Numbered from the stretch's first letter, positions 43,239 to 53,209 are shown. The stretch is DNA of 64,000 bases from an uncultured Clostridia bacterium (GCA_948472945.1 CAOKVX010000004.1:62001-126000), one strand, 5' to 3'. A program made the numbers and translations. The notes: a model not told the origin generated them from the sequence alone.

Positions 43239-45137
43239 ATGGCTGAAAACCTAAAACAGGAAACAAATAATTTATCTCCCCTCGCGGAGCTGCCTCTCGA
43301 CAAAGTGTCGATCTACGATGAAAGGCTTAAGCGCCACGAGCGAGATAACCGCGCCTACCTCATGGAGCTCACTACAAGAAACCTTTTGTATAATTATGAG
43401 CTCGAGGCCGCAATAACACATGACGCAAACATTCCCTGCGACATCCACGGCGGATGGGAATCGCCTACCTGTCAGCTCAGGGGGCATTTTCTGGGACACT
43501 GGCTTTCCGCGGCGGCAATGCATTACGCCGAGACCGGAGATATGGAGCTGAAAGCAAAGGCAGACGTTATTGTAGAGCGTTTGGCCGAATGCCAAAAATC
43601 AAACGGCGGAAAATGGGTTGCTTCAATACCTGAAAAATATCTTTATTTCATAGCTGACGGCCACGGAATATGGGCTCCGCATTATACAATTCACAAGACG
43701 TTCATGGGACTTGTCGATATGTATCGCTATGCCGGAAATGAGACCGCTCTCTCTGTAGCCGATAATTTTGCCGACTGGTTTTATGAGTGGAGTGAAAGAT
43801 TCGACAGGAATCAGATGGATAATATTCTCGACTTTGAGACGGGCGGCATGCTTGAAATATGGGTACAGCTCTACGACATTACACGAAAAGACAAGTATAA
43901 AACCCTTATTGAGCGTTATTACAGACAGCGTCTGTTCATCCCTCTACTCAACGGTGAGGACCCTCTCACTAACATGCATGCAAATACTACCATACCGGAG
44001 GTTATCGCAGCGGCCGAGGCATACAATGTAACAGGAGACGAAAAATACAGGGATATAGTTACCGCATACTGGAACTCGGCTGTGACGGAGCGCGGAATGC
44101 TGGCAACAGGCGGTCAGACAAACGGCGAGATATGGAGTCCTAAAAATTCACTGTCGGCAAGACTCGGCCTCAAAACTCAGGAGCACTGCACAGTATATAA
44201 TATGATGAGGCTTGCAGATTACCTGTTCAGATGGACGAGGGATGCAAAATATGCAGATTACATAGAAAGAAACCTGTACAACGGAGTTCTCGCACAGACC
44301 TACTGGCATTGGGAACACACTAACGGATATTCACCTGAATCCCCTGATTACGGCCTTATAGCTTATTTCCTGCCTATGCGCGCAGGTGCGAGGAAAGGAT
44401 GGGGCAGCAAAACAAACGACTTTTTCTGCTGCCACGGTTCAATGGTCCAGGCTAACTCGGCGTTAAACCGTTATATGTATTATCAGGACAAATCCGACAT
44501 ATATGTCAATTTATATTTTGACTCGGATGCATCATTTGCCGTCGGCGGTAAAACCGTAAAAATTATGCAAAGGCGAGACCCGCTTACCGGAAGCTTCCAC
44601 CTGTCAAGCACTAGCAATGGCAAACAGACTGTGAACAGGACGGCTGCTGAATACCCGCATAATCCCGATACTCTCTGCGTGTATCTTCAGATTGAGACTG
44701 ATTCCGCAGCAGAGCTCAGTGTTAATGTTCGCATTCCTGAATGGATTACCGAGCCGGCCACTGTTGAGCTTAACAATAAGTTAATCGCAACTGCGGCAGA
44801 GGGCAGCTGTTTTGTAAACATACATGATACTTTCAACAACGGCGACGTAATCTGTGTTACAATGAAAATGGGCATCAGGACCTACCCTCTTCCTGACGAT
44901 GAAAACATGGTTGCATTTATGTACGGCCCTGAGGTGCTCGCAGGCCTGTGCGAAGAAGAGCGCATATTGTATACAGGCGGGGACACACCGGACAAAATTC
45001 TTGTACATGAAAACGAGCGTGAATGGGGAAGCTGGAAAAATGACTTTAAGACAGTAAACCAGCCGTCAGGTATACATTTCATACCGCTTAACCGAATAGG
45101 ATATGAGAAATACTGCGTGTATTTCCCCGTCAAATAA
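43239..45137 (+). CDS. GH127 / DUF1680 family glycoside hydrolase (beta-L-arabinofuranosidase type)
   Basis: A 632-residue cytosolic protein (no signal peptide). The (alpha/alpha)6 barrel family motifs are present: GGWESPTCQLRGHFLGHWLSA (about 71-91), GIWAPHYTIHKTFMGL, and LATGGQTNGEIWSP. The zinc-site residues of GH127 enzymes fit: TQEHC gives Glu315 and Cys317, and FFCCHGS gives Cys397-Cys398, one Cys being the nucleophile. The family releases L-arabinofuranose from short plant oligosaccharides. Without a secretion signal it would act on imported sugars. GGAAAGGAAC precedes the ATG; a strong terminator follows. Confidence 0.9.
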   Translation: MAENLKQETNNLSPLAELPLDKVSIYDERLKRHERDNRAYLMELTTRNLLYNYELEAAITHDANIPCDIHGGWESPTCQLRGHFLGHWLSAAAMHYAETGDMELKAKADVIVERLAECQKSNGGKWVASIPEKYLYFIADGHGIWAPHYTIHKTFMGLVDMYRYAGNETALSVADNFADWFYEWSERFDRNQMDNILDFETGGMLEIWVQLYDITRKDKYKTLIERYYRQRLFIPLLNGEDPLTNMHANTTIPEVIAAAEAYNVTGDEKYRDIVTAYWNSAVTERGMLATGGQTNGEIWSPKNSLSARLGLKTQEHCTVYNMMRLADYLFRWTRDAKYADYIERNLYNGVLAQTYWHWEHTNGYSPESPDYGLIAYFLPMRAGARKGWGSKTNDFFCCHGSMVQANSALNRYMYYQDKSDIYVNLYFDSDASFAVGGKTVKIMQRRDPLTGSFHLSSTSNGKQTVNRTAAEYPHNPDTLCVYLQIETDSAAELSVNVRIPEWITEPATVELNNKLIATAAEGSCFVNIHDTFNNGDVICVTMKMGIRTYPLPDDENMVAFMYGPEVLAGLCEEERILYTGGDTPDKILVHENEREWGSWKNDFKTVNQPSGIHFIPLNRIGYEKYCVYFPVK

Positions 45138-45234
45138 TGAATATTATATAGATTCGTATTAATGTTAATATTTATCATAATAAAATATTAATAATATAAT
45201 TTCCGTATTATTTGTATTGTTATATATCAGAAAA

Positions 45235-45288
45235 GGGTGTATATTCAAGCCATAAACCGACTTGAATATACACCCCTTTAGCTTTTTT
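45235..45288 (+). terminator. Terminator between the GH127 and ferritin-like genes
   Basis: GGGTGTATATTCAAG and CTTGAATATACACCC form a perfect 15-bp stem with an 11-base loop, followed on the plus strand by CTTTAGCTTTTTT. On the minus strand TTTTC follows, so it may also serve the convergent ferritin-like gene. Confidence 0.9.
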
Positions 45289-45300
45289 AGCTTAGTAATA

Positions 45301-45864
45301 TCAAATATTACAGTTTGCCGTCTCGTTCAACAGAGTTTTAAGCATCATAATATGGTACTCTTCATCAAGTATAATTCGCTCAAGCACAGCGTTAACATGG
45401 CGGTCATTAATCATCTTAATGTGCATCCTGTACTGGTTAATCGCAGCTTTCTCAGCCTCAATATCCGCCATAATCATACGCCTTACATTACCCGGAATAT
45501 CCAAAAATTTCGGCGTCCACATTACCTGTCTTCCGTTCTGCATCCTTGCAGTGTAGTCAACTGTCCCTCCCAGCAGACAAATGAGCTCTCCGAGCTTTTG
45601 CAAGTGCATCATTTCAGCCATTGCAATACCAAGCAGAGTTTTTGCCATAGAACATCTCTCATACGAAATACGGTTTTCATTGTTAATGTACTGCGTAATG
45701 GCGGACAATTCCGATGTGGAACCGCAGTAATCCGCGCTGAGCAGGTTCGCATAGACCGTGTTCCTCTGTTCAACCTGAATCGGCGGATACGGCATATCCA
45801 CCATAATAGGCCTTATGTTCGCAAAACTACAGTTGTTTGCGTTTTCTTTTCTCTTTTCCTGCAT
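45301..45864 (-). CDS. Ferritin-like domain protein
   Basis: A 187-residue helical protein. Metal-ligand patterns of the ferritin-like superfamily appear: SELSAITQYINNENRISYE (near 52-70), MAEMMHLQKLGEL (near 82-94, ExxH type), DIEAEKAAINQYRMHI (near 134-149) and ILDEEYHIMML (near 163-173, ExxH type). Together these would form a di-iron or di-manganese site. The closest types are rubrerythrin-like or manganese-catalase-like spore proteins; which one is uncertain. The N-terminal 45 residues are Pro-rich and lack a signal. It is alone between two convergent/codirectional units. Confidence 0.75.
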   Translation of the reverse strand: MQEKRKENANNCSFANIRPIMVDMPYPPIQVEQRNTVYANLLSADYCGSTSELSAITQYINNENRISYERCSMAKTLLGIAMAEMMHLQKLGELICLLGGTVDYTARMQNGRQVMWTPKFLDIPGNVRRMIMADIEAEKAAINQYRMHIKMINDRHVNAVLERIILDEEYHIMMLKTLLNETANCNI

Positions 45865-45956
45865 AATATACTCCCAATATCATTTATTAATAATATATAA
45901 ATAATTGAAAGTGTTTGTGCAGAAAATTACAAATTTCCCTTTATTTTTACATGTTA

Positions 45957-47018
45957 TCATCGCCTAACTGCCTTTATTTTAGCTATTAACCTATCTGCGC
46001 CCCGCAAGGAACATTTATATAATTGAACAATTGTCGGAATCAATGTTATGAATGCTATTGCGGCAAATATTATATTCAGCGCCACGGCAATCGCGGCAAA
46101 ATCCTCTGTCCTCCTGCACTCATTTTCCCAAAACGGATACATTATCCTGTTAGTCTTTGAAGAGCGCTCCCCATACTGGCTGATAACTTTACATAAAGAC
46201 ATAAAACCAAACCTTCTGTTCATGTCCACCACTTCAATAGACTGAACCTCTTCAACAGCGCCCTCCACCTGATCTGTATTTTCTTCTATACCAAACAGAG
46301 ATTTGAGAACTTTTACAGCCTTTCCTGACAAAAGCTCCGGGTATACTGTCTCGTAACACGTTATCGCTTTCTCATTTTCATCAGTCCCCGAATATTCATC
46401 GTAGTGCATGAATATTCGGCTTCTGATGCCGTATGTTTTCTCAGATATTTTACTATCGTTAGCCCTAACTACTCCCGCAATGTAATAATACTTGTTGTTT
46501 ATTACACATGTTTTCCCTTCTATATCTGAGCTTCCATACAGGTTCCATGCAGTGTTTTCATCAATCACAATACGGTCATGCATAAGGTCGCTGTCACTTA
46601 TATAACTGCCGGACAACAGCTCCATAGGATGAAAATAAAAGAAATCTCCACCAACAGCAGTCACATTTACTTTATACCCGCTCTTTCCGAAATCCCTAAA
46701 TATCTCAAGCTGCCCCTCACAGCTGAAAGCATCAATATAATTCCTCGCAGTTTCGGATATCTCAATCGAGTCCTCAAGCATTGTGCTCCTGTATTTCTCT
46801 TTAAAGGAATTGATTGTGTCAAGATTAATTCCCTCATCCTCCGACATATATGCGGCTGCATAGCCGCTGTCTTCCCCGTCGGCTGACCATCTTTTTTCGG
46901 GCTTCTGCATGGAAATACTGCCAACTAGGCCCGATTTATACATATTACCGGCAAATATGCACAATACACATACTATGCATATTATATACCGCTTATGCCT
47001 ATATATTAATTCCCGCAA
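45957..47018 (-). CDS. MacB periplasmic-core-like protein, two membrane helices, no FtsX permease block
   Basis: A 353-residue protein with an N-terminal helix (about 10-28), a large extracytoplasmic part (about 35-310) that resembles MacB core domains (VDMNRRFGFMSLCKVI, GSYISDSDLMHDRIVIDENTAWNLYGSSDIEGKTC), and one C-terminal helix (about 312-338) with a basic tail. A MacB-type permease has four helices, so this one lacks the last block. It follows the HlyD-like gene by 17 bases in one operon. No ATPase partner is seen in the window. Confidence 0.7.
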   Translation of the reverse strand: MRELIYRHKRYIICIVCVLCIFAGNMYKSGLVGSISMQKPEKRWSADGEDSGYAAAYMSEDEGINLDTINSFKEKYRSTMLEDSIEISETARNYIDAFSCEGQLEIFRDFGKSGYKVNVTAVGGDFFYFHPMELLSGSYISDSDLMHDRIVIDENTAWNLYGSSDIEGKTCVINNKYYYIAGVVRANDSKISEKTYGIRSRIFMHYDEYSGTDENEKAITCYETVYPELLSGKAVKVLKSLFGIEENTDQVEGAVEEVQSIEVVDMNRRFGFMSLCKVISQYGERSSKTNRIMYPFWENECRRTEDFAAIAVALNIIFAAIAFITLIPTIVQLYKCSLRGADRLIAKIKAVRR

Positions 47019-47035
47019 GTTACCACCGTGCCTTT

Positions 47036-48739
47036 CTATTCCTTCAGTTTAACCTGTTCCCCGGGAGTGATGGCTTCTGACGCTGCAACAATGACGTATT
47101 CATATCCATTCAAATCAGTTGATATTGCCGCACTTGTATCATTTTGCGCCAATACCTCAACATCATGTCTTGTAGCAATATACCTGTTGCCTAACGGAGT
47201 ATTTTTTGAGTCAAGTGTTAGTACAAACTTTCCGTTGTTATCCTCAAAAACACTGCTTCGCGGTACTACCAAATCATACATTTTACTCTCACCGCCTATA
47301 GATATTGACAGTGAATCACCCTCGTTAATGTTCTCGCCTGACACGGCAAATGTTATGACCGAGCTGCCCGGATTTTCAGCATCAGCCGAAATTGACGCTA
47401 CTGCCGCTTTTACATCACCCCAAAAATTCTCAACATTTGCAGTTTGTCCTGTCTTTACCTTTGCGGCCTGCTCTTTTGTAACCGATACCTTGACTTCAAA
47501 TCCGTCTTTGTCGGATGCGATAACCGCAAGAGGCGTTTCAGGCTGCGAAATATCGCCCGGCGCAACCGCAATATTGGCAACCTGTCCTTCCTGTTCCGCC
47601 TTAATCTCAGTTTTTACAGAATCGGCCATGAGGTCTTCGACAAGCTTTTTCTGGGCAATAAGTTTTTGTTTCGCCGCATTAAGCTCAATCTTTTCTGTCT
47701 CCTGAGTATGGTTATCCTCTCTCTTTTTGCTCTCATACTCAAGCACAAGCGTGTTCCATGTATTCTCTTTCTCAGCTACGAGCGCCTCAGCTTCGGACTT
47801 TTGCGGAACGGAAGCTTTTAATGTCTCAATCTCTGTTGTCAACGTCGCCTGCTTAACCTTATAATTGTTGAGGTTATTGTTTGCCTTTTCTTTATTGCTC
47901 TTTGCAGTGTCAAGAAGCTTTATATTGTCGTTCGCTTTCTTAACCTCATTTTCTGCAAATGTTACATCATTCTGGGCATTCGTAACCTCTACTCCCTTGT
48001 CGCGTTTTTGTCGCTGCAGCTCCACTATGGCAGCCTGATCGCCTCCCTGTGCCTGAAGCGCAGCCAAATCAGCTTCAATGTCAGTCAGCTCATTTTTAAG
48101 AGTTGTCAGCGTGCGCTGTTTCGCAGTAAGGTCGGCCTGAAGCGTAGCCACATCTGTTTTTGCCGATAAATCAGCTATTTCGGCATCGTATGCGATTATA
48201 TTGTTCTCATATTTTGTAATCTTAGCGTCATATTTCGCCAGCTTTCGCTGTTTCTTTGCTATCGCAGCGTTTTTACTGTCAATACCGTTTAATGATTCTA
48301 CAGCCTTATCATAATCATCTTTGGCATTTTTAATGGCAAGTTTTTCTTTATCATAACTGTAGTCCGTGCCAAGCAGCTTCTTCTGATACTCCGCCTGCAG
48401 TTCGACATAGGTGCTTTTGGCCGTATCAAGCTCGGTTCCATCCGACGGCTCAAGCGTGAACAGCACATCTCCGACTTTAACAGCCTGCCCTACTTTGACA
48501 TTAATCTGCTTTATAGTCCTGCTCTCCTTTAGTTTAACCTGATACCCCTTGCTAAGTTCTGCCGCTCCCGTACCCCTGATACTCTCCTGAATCTTCCCGG
48601 AAGTAACCGCTTCTGTCGATACCTCCGGCAAATACATATTCATAATGGAATCCGAGCAGAATGTAAGAATAAGCATAACAATAAGAAATATTATTATAGC
48701 GTTTTTAATCCATTCTTTTCTGTTTCTTAGTTTTTCCAT
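47036..48739 (-). CDS. HlyD/RND-type membrane-fusion adaptor protein
   Basis: A 567-residue protein with an N-terminal helix (about 13-30), a lipoyl/hinge region (GKIQESIRGTG; TIKQINVKVGQAVKVGDVLFTLEP near 75-98), a long coiled coil (about 110-380, full of Lys/Ala/Glu heptads), and a beta-barrel region (AEQEGQVANIAVAPGDISQPETPLAVI; VVPRSSVFEDNNGKFVL). These are features of adaptors for export pumps. Here it lies in an operon with sugar importer permeases and a MacB-core-like protein. The export partner, if any, is not nearby. Confidence 0.85.
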   Translation of the reverse strand: MEKLRNRKEWIKNAIIIFLIVMLILTFCSDSIMNMYLPEVSTEAVTSGKIQESIRGTGAAELSKGYQVKLKESRTIKQINVKVGQAVKVGDVLFTLEPSDGTELDTAKSTYVELQAEYQKKLLGTDYSYDKEKLAIKNAKDDYDKAVESLNGIDSKNAAIAKKQRKLAKYDAKITKYENNIIAYDAEIADLSAKTDVATLQADLTAKQRTLTTLKNELTDIEADLAALQAQGGDQAAIVELQRQKRDKGVEVTNAQNDVTFAENEVKKANDNIKLLDTAKSNKEKANNNLNNYKVKQATLTTEIETLKASVPQKSEAEALVAEKENTWNTLVLEYESKKREDNHTQETEKIELNAAKQKLIAQKKLVEDLMADSVKTEIKAEQEGQVANIAVAPGDISQPETPLAVIASDKDGFEVKVSVTKEQAAKVKTGQTANVENFWGDVKAAVASISADAENPGSSVITFAVSGENINEGDSLSISIGGESKMYDLVVPRSSVFEDNNGKFVLTLDSKNTPLGNRYIATRHDVEVLAQNDTSAAISTDLNGYEYVIVAASEAITPGEQVKLKE

Positions 48740-48760
48740 TATTCACTTTCACCTTCCCTT

Positions 48761-49675
48761 CTAACCTTTAAGCCCGCCGGCATATGTTATTCCGTCTATA
48801 AGGTATTCCTCGCTGTATAAAAACAAAAGAATACACGGAATCATATATATTGAAGCCACCGCAAATGCAAGGCCGACTTCTCCCTGATTAATCTGCGCGA
48901 GGAACACGCTAAGCGGATGCTTATCCGCATCTGAGAGCATTATAAGCGGCTGTTCAACCATATTCCAGTAATCTATAAATACAAGAATTGCAACAGAGAC
49001 TATTACACCCTTGCATAGCGGAATATATATTTTAGTAAATATGTTCCATTCATTCGCCCCGTCCATCTTGGCGGCTTCTACATATGACGACGGAATCCTT
49101 CTCATATATTTTGTGAGTATGAACACGCTGAACGGCGAAAATATTCCCGGAAGAATAATTGACCAGTACGTGTTAAGAGTACCCATCCAGTTTGCCACCA
49201 TAAAATTGGGGACAAGCGTTACCTGATAAGGCATAAGCATAAGTATTATATATACAAAGAACATTAACTCCTTAAGCCGCCCTTTAAACCTCGCAAAACT
49301 GTATGAAGCCCCAAGCGCCACTAATATCTGAAATATTAGTATAGGTATTACCAGATTTACTGAATTCCAAAACTTGAACAGGTATTCAGGGCTCTTAAAA
49401 AGCACCGACGCATACTGGGAAAGCGTAACCCTTGAGGGCCTTATTTTTATCTTCACCTTATCGTTCTTATATGTCGTATCTTTCTGCTGGTCATACGACC
49501 ACCACTCATTCGTCTCCTCCTGATCTTTAAAGACCATTCCGTAATGAGCCATTATTTCCGTAGACGACATAAACGAATTGGCAAATGTAACAATTGTCGG
49601 ATATAGGAATACAAGTGCAAATACCGCCGCAAGTATAGTTCCAAACAACCGTGCAATAATTTTTTTACGACGCAC
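48761..49675 (-). CDS. Sugar ABC transporter permease (MalG type)
   Basis: A 304-residue permease with about six helices. The EAA loop VEAAKMDGANEWNIFTKIYIPLCKG (near 195-220) is the ATPase contact, and the first periplasmic loop is long and charged (about 35-95: EETNEWWSYDQQKDTTYKNDK). The protein begins right where its partner permease ends (stop to start distance 0), so the two are coupled. It is the inner-membrane part of a carbohydrate importer of the CUT1 class. Confidence 0.9.
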   Translation of the reverse strand: MRRKKIIARLFGTILAAVFALVFLYPTIVTFANSFMSSTEIMAHYGMVFKDQEETNEWWSYDQQKDTTYKNDKVKIKIRPSRVTLSQYASVLFKSPEYLFKFWNSVNLVIPILIFQILVALGASYSFARFKGRLKELMFFVYIILMLMPYQVTLVPNFMVANWMGTLNTYWSIILPGIFSPFSVFILTKYMRRIPSSYVEAAKMDGANEWNIFTKIYIPLCKGVIVSVAILVFIDYWNMVEQPLIMLSDADKHPLSVFLAQINQGEVGLAFAVASIYMIPCILLFLYSEEYLIDGITYAGGLKG

Positions 49676-50554
49676 CTACTCTTCCACTTCCTTTCCAAAC
49701 CTGTTTTCCACAATAAACAATATTCCTATTATTATTATCATGAACACACACATTATTATTGCAGCCGTGGATATCTTAGGATAATCGAGTTTTTCAAACT
49801 GATTATTCATAAAATGCTGCAGATAATATATGTTTCCATACGGATAACCCCCTGTCAGAAGATATACTTCACGGAATATTTTAAATGAATTGATAAGGGA
49901 AATAATCGTCACAAAAAATATTGTCGGCGAAAGGTACCTCAGTTTTATTTTACAGAATATCTGAAAGCGGTTCGCATTCTCAAGCCTCGCAACCTCTATA
50001 AGGTCCTTTGGTATATTTCCGAGACCCGCCATGAAAAGTATCATGTTATACCCAAGGTTCTTCCACAAAAACAGGCTGAGGACTATAAGCTGGTTATACT
50101 TCGAGTCAAGCCAGTCTATAGGGTTTCCCCCCATTTCCGCAACAATGCTGTTAAGCGCCCCGTGTGTGTGGAATATAACCTGCCAGACAAGCACTATAGA
50201 TGCAACCGGTACAACTAGAGGACTTAGAAATATTGTTCTAAACTGACTCTTGAACGGAATTTTGCAGTCAAGAAGCATTGCCAAAAGCAAAGATAAAATA
50301 ACCGCAAGCGGAACAGAAATCAGCGAAAACACAAACGTATTAGTAATCGCAGACTGAAACGCTGAATTCTGCATAACATTGACAAAATTGTCGATTCCAA
50401 CAAAATTCTTTTTTACCGGATTGTCAAGAAGGCTGTAATATACTATTACAAAAAACGGGAGAACAAAGAATATAAGCACTCCCAGCCCGCTCGGGGCCAG
50501 GAATGATACAGACTTTATTTTTTCAATTATTTTTTTTTTCTGACGAGTATTCAT
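49676..50554 (-). CDS. Sugar ABC transporter permease (MalF type)
   Basis: A 292-residue permease with about six helices and the EAA motif VARLENANRFQIFCKIKLRYLSP (near 190-212). The N-terminus (SFLAPSGLGVLIFFVLPFFVIVYYSL) is typical of CUT1 permeases. It follows the solute-binding fusion gene by 18 bases. No MsmK/MalK-type ATPase is coded here; Lachnospiraceae often share one ATPase among several sugar importers. Confidence 0.9.
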   Translation of the reverse strand: MNTRQKKKIIEKIKSVSFLAPSGLGVLIFFVLPFFVIVYYSLLDNPVKKNFVGIDNFVNVMQNSAFQSAITNTFVFSLISVPLAVILSLLLAMLLDCKIPFKSQFRTIFLSPLVVPVASIVLVWQVIFHTHGALNSIVAEMGGNPIDWLDSKYNQLIVLSLFLWKNLGYNMILFMAGLGNIPKDLIEVARLENANRFQIFCKIKLRYLSPTIFFVTIISLINSFKIFREVYLLTGGYPYGNIYYLQHFMNNQFEKLDYPKISTAAIIMCVFMIIIIGILFIVENRFGKEVEE

Positions 50555-50572
50555 TTTACATCAGTCCATTCA

Positions 50573-53209
50573 TTATTTGTTTTCATTCACGTATTTGCTA
50601 AGCTTATCCTGTATTATTTTAACTATATCATCAAGTTTCTTGGAACCTTCAAAATACTTTTCGGCCTCTTCCTCTATCATTGCACTGATATCATAGTTAT
50701 AAATTTTTGTTTTTGATTTTTTGATAAGGTCTTTTACAAACTGGATATCCTCCTGTGACGACGGCTTAATCTTGACCTCAAAATCATTCCATCCGTAAGT
50801 TCCGTCAACCGGGGTCACAGTTTCGCCGTTCTCGTCAACATACTCTTCCGTGGCGGTCTGCTGCTTAACAAAATCTTCAAAATAAGTCTTTGACGCAGGT
50901 ATTCCGCTCCAGTATCTATCTTTCTTTGTCACTGCAGACTTAATAAATTCCCATACAGCATCTTTATTCTCACACACTGTAGTCATTGCCAGGGTATCGT
51001 TAATAGGACTCAAATATGTTCCACACTTATCATTTGAAGGATACCCTATATACTTGATATCATTGTCAAACAACTGTCTGAACACCTGAATATTTGTAAA
51101 ATCGCTCAAATATATTGAATTTAACACTCTCTTTCCTTCTTTTATTTTTTTATAAACCTGTGTTTCACTATCCTCTTCATATTCTTTTGCAAATTTGTTA
51201 CAGAATTCAAGCGTCGTTCTAAATTCATCTGTATCAAACTTAACCTCACCTGTCTTCCAATCTATATAATTATCAAGGTTAGAGCAAACAAGGTCATAGA
51301 ACACACTGCTTCTTGTACAATTATCCGAAAGTTCAGTTCCCGCAGGTTTTGAATTGTAGTATTCTATTAGTTCCTGTATTGTCCAGCCATCCTTATAATC
51401 CTTTAAGTCTGAGGCCTTTCCCGCGATCGTCCTTAACCCAAATTCTTTTACAAGATAATAAGTTTTACCGTCAACCGCAGTCGCATTTAGAACTCCGTCC
51501 ACAAAGAAGTCCTTATTGACAGTGTCATCTTTCTCAAGATACGGCGTAAGGTCTTCCAAAATGCCCTTGTTTATATAGTTGTTAACATCAATTGACGACA
51601 CATCAATTACGTCTGGAATATTTCCTGCAATTATATCATTTGCAAACGCCGTTTCAGGATTTTCCTGAGTTTCATAAGTAACATATTCTATCTTATATTC
51701 ACTGTTGGCTTTGTTAAACGCTATTATCTTTTCCTGAAGACTAGAATTGACATATATTGAGCTTACTTTAATAACTTTCTTTTCGGTTCCGCTCCCCTCC
51801 GATTTCATAAGTATACCTGTCTTACTGTTACCATTGCTGTCATTATACGTACAGAACAGCTTTCCGTCTCCAATCGGCATCAAATACTCTACTCCATCGC
51901 CAATAACACCGGAGTCAAGCCATTTTAAAATCATTGTCATTTCCTTTGTTTCACCGTTGTACTTGTATAATGCGGTTGAATCCCTTAAGAAAAACGTAAT
52001 ATCGCCATGACCGGGCATTATATTAACAAATGTATTATCTCCGTCAAGTCCTTCCAGTTCTGCCCCGATTGTCTCCTTATCAAAGTCAAGATACGAGTAC
52101 ACGAGTTTGTCTTCATTATAACAGCCTATTACAATTTTTCCATTATTGTCAATGGACATACTGTCGACATAATTATCTACGGTTACTCTTCCATCAAGCG
52201 TTCCGTCTGTTTTAATCCTTGATATTGCCGTATTATTATTCTCCTGCAGTACATATGACACATAAAGATATCCGTCCGGTCCAAACATACTTTCACTAAT
52301 ATAAAAGTCTTCATCTGACGAATTGCTTCTATCACCTATGATGATATCTGATATTTCAGTGTTAGATATATCCTTTCCCTCTGCATCCTTTATGACAATA
52401 AAGCACTTGAATGCAGATGCGCCATCCTTTTTCATGTTTTCATCATATCTCTCCTGAAGCATTACAAGCCTGTTGTCATCATCTATACAGTATCTGGATA
52501 TCTGTACATCTTCAACTTCTGTAAAATCATATACATCCGATATTTCCTTAGTATCAAAATTATATTTGCACAATTTTTGAATAGCTTTATAGTCCTTATA
52601 CTTCTCTTCCAAATCCTCATATGTCTTTATATCAGACCCTGACGCATCGTCAGTTTTACTGTCATCAGGCTTATCCGTTGCCTCCGCGTCATCAGGCTCA
52701 CTGTCGCCAAACAAATCATCTAAGTCGCCTGTCAGCTCGTCATCCGATACGTCGTCCGGATTATCGGCGTCCGGCTTATCCTTTTTTGAGCCGGTATCAC
52801 TTGATGATGTATCCACGGACGTATCATTTGAGTCTTTCCCAAGAGGCATTATTCCGCTATCCTCATCACTCATCATCTCCATCTCATCCAGCTTTTTAAG
52901 GTCATCATAGTATTCTTCCGGGTATTCCGGAAACATATAGTACATATAATACAATTCATCGTCTTTGAGGAAATAATTTGAAGTAATGATGTCCTGATTT
53001 TCTGTTCCCTGATGTATTGCCGTTTCTTCAAATGTATATATTCCCGTTTCAAGATTAATATTACCCGAGGTATTATCCGCACTGCCTGTATTGTCTATAG
53101 GATTGCCGGCTTCCTTTTCTTCTTTTCCTCCCCCGCACGCAGTCGTACAAATTACACACAACGCAGTTACCGCCGCTATAAACTTATGTTTTAAATATTT
53201 TTTTAACAT
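50573..53209 (-). CDS. Solute-binding lipoprotein fused to a propeller-like domain, 878 residues
   Basis: A lipoprotein signal with lipobox CTTAC (Cys about 25) precedes an acidic Asp/Ser-rich linker (about 110-190: DDVSDDELTGDLDDLFG). A beta-rich region of repeated blades follows at about 190-460 (VQISRYCIDDDNRLVMLQE, SMFGPDGYLYVSYV, MSIDNNGKIVIGCY, YLMPIGDGKLFCTY), which suggests a beta-propeller. Residues about 480-878 form a family 1 solute-binding protein (LQEKIIAFNKANSEYKIEYV, AFANDIIAGNIPDVIDVSS, GIPASKTYFEDFVKQ). Ordinary sugar-binding proteins have about 420-450 residues. The ATG at 53209 is preceded by GGAAGGG. It heads the five-gene operon; an AraC gene is divergent. Confidence 0.85.
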   Translation of the reverse strand: MLKKYLKHKFIAAVTALCVICTTACGGGKEEKEAGNPIDNTGSADNTSGNINLETGIYTFEETAIHQGTENQDIITSNYFLKDDELYYMYYMFPEYPEEYYDDLKKLDEMEMMSDEDSGIMPLGKDSNDTSVDTSSSDTGSKKDKPDADNPDDVSDDELTGDLDDLFGDSEPDDAEATDKPDDSKTDDASGSDIKTYEDLEEKYKDYKAIQKLCKYNFDTKEISDVYDFTEVEDVQISRYCIDDDNRLVMLQERYDENMKKDGASAFKCFIVIKDAEGKDISNTEISDIIIGDRSNSSDEDFYISESMFGPDGYLYVSYVLQENNNTAISRIKTDGTLDGRVTVDNYVDSMSIDNNGKIVIGCYNEDKLVYSYLDFDKETIGAELEGLDGDNTFVNIMPGHGDITFFLRDSTALYKYNGETKEMTMILKWLDSGVIGDGVEYLMPIGDGKLFCTYNDSNGNSKTGILMKSEGSGTEKKVIKVSSIYVNSSLQEKIIAFNKANSEYKIEYVTYETQENPETAFANDIIAGNIPDVIDVSSIDVNNYINKGILEDLTPYLEKDDTVNKDFFVDGVLNATAVDGKTYYLVKEFGLRTIAGKASDLKDYKDGWTIQELIEYYNSKPAGTELSDNCTRSSVFYDLVCSNLDNYIDWKTGEVKFDTDEFRTTLEFCNKFAKEYEEDSETQVYKKIKEGKRVLNSIYLSDFTNIQVFRQLFDNDIKYIGYPSNDKCGTYLSPINDTLAMTTVCENKDAVWEFIKSAVTKKDRYWSGIPASKTYFEDFVKQQTATEEYVDENGETVTPVDGTYGWNDFEVKIKPSSQEDIQFVKDLIKKSKTKIYNYDISAMIEEEAEKYFEGSKKLDDIVKIIQDKLSKYVNENK

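Noticed and set aside
47028-47705. Plus-strand frame of 225 codons opposite the HlyD-like gene
   Set aside because: Antisense of a strongly coding region with no start signal; Ser-rich composition is a typical shadow.
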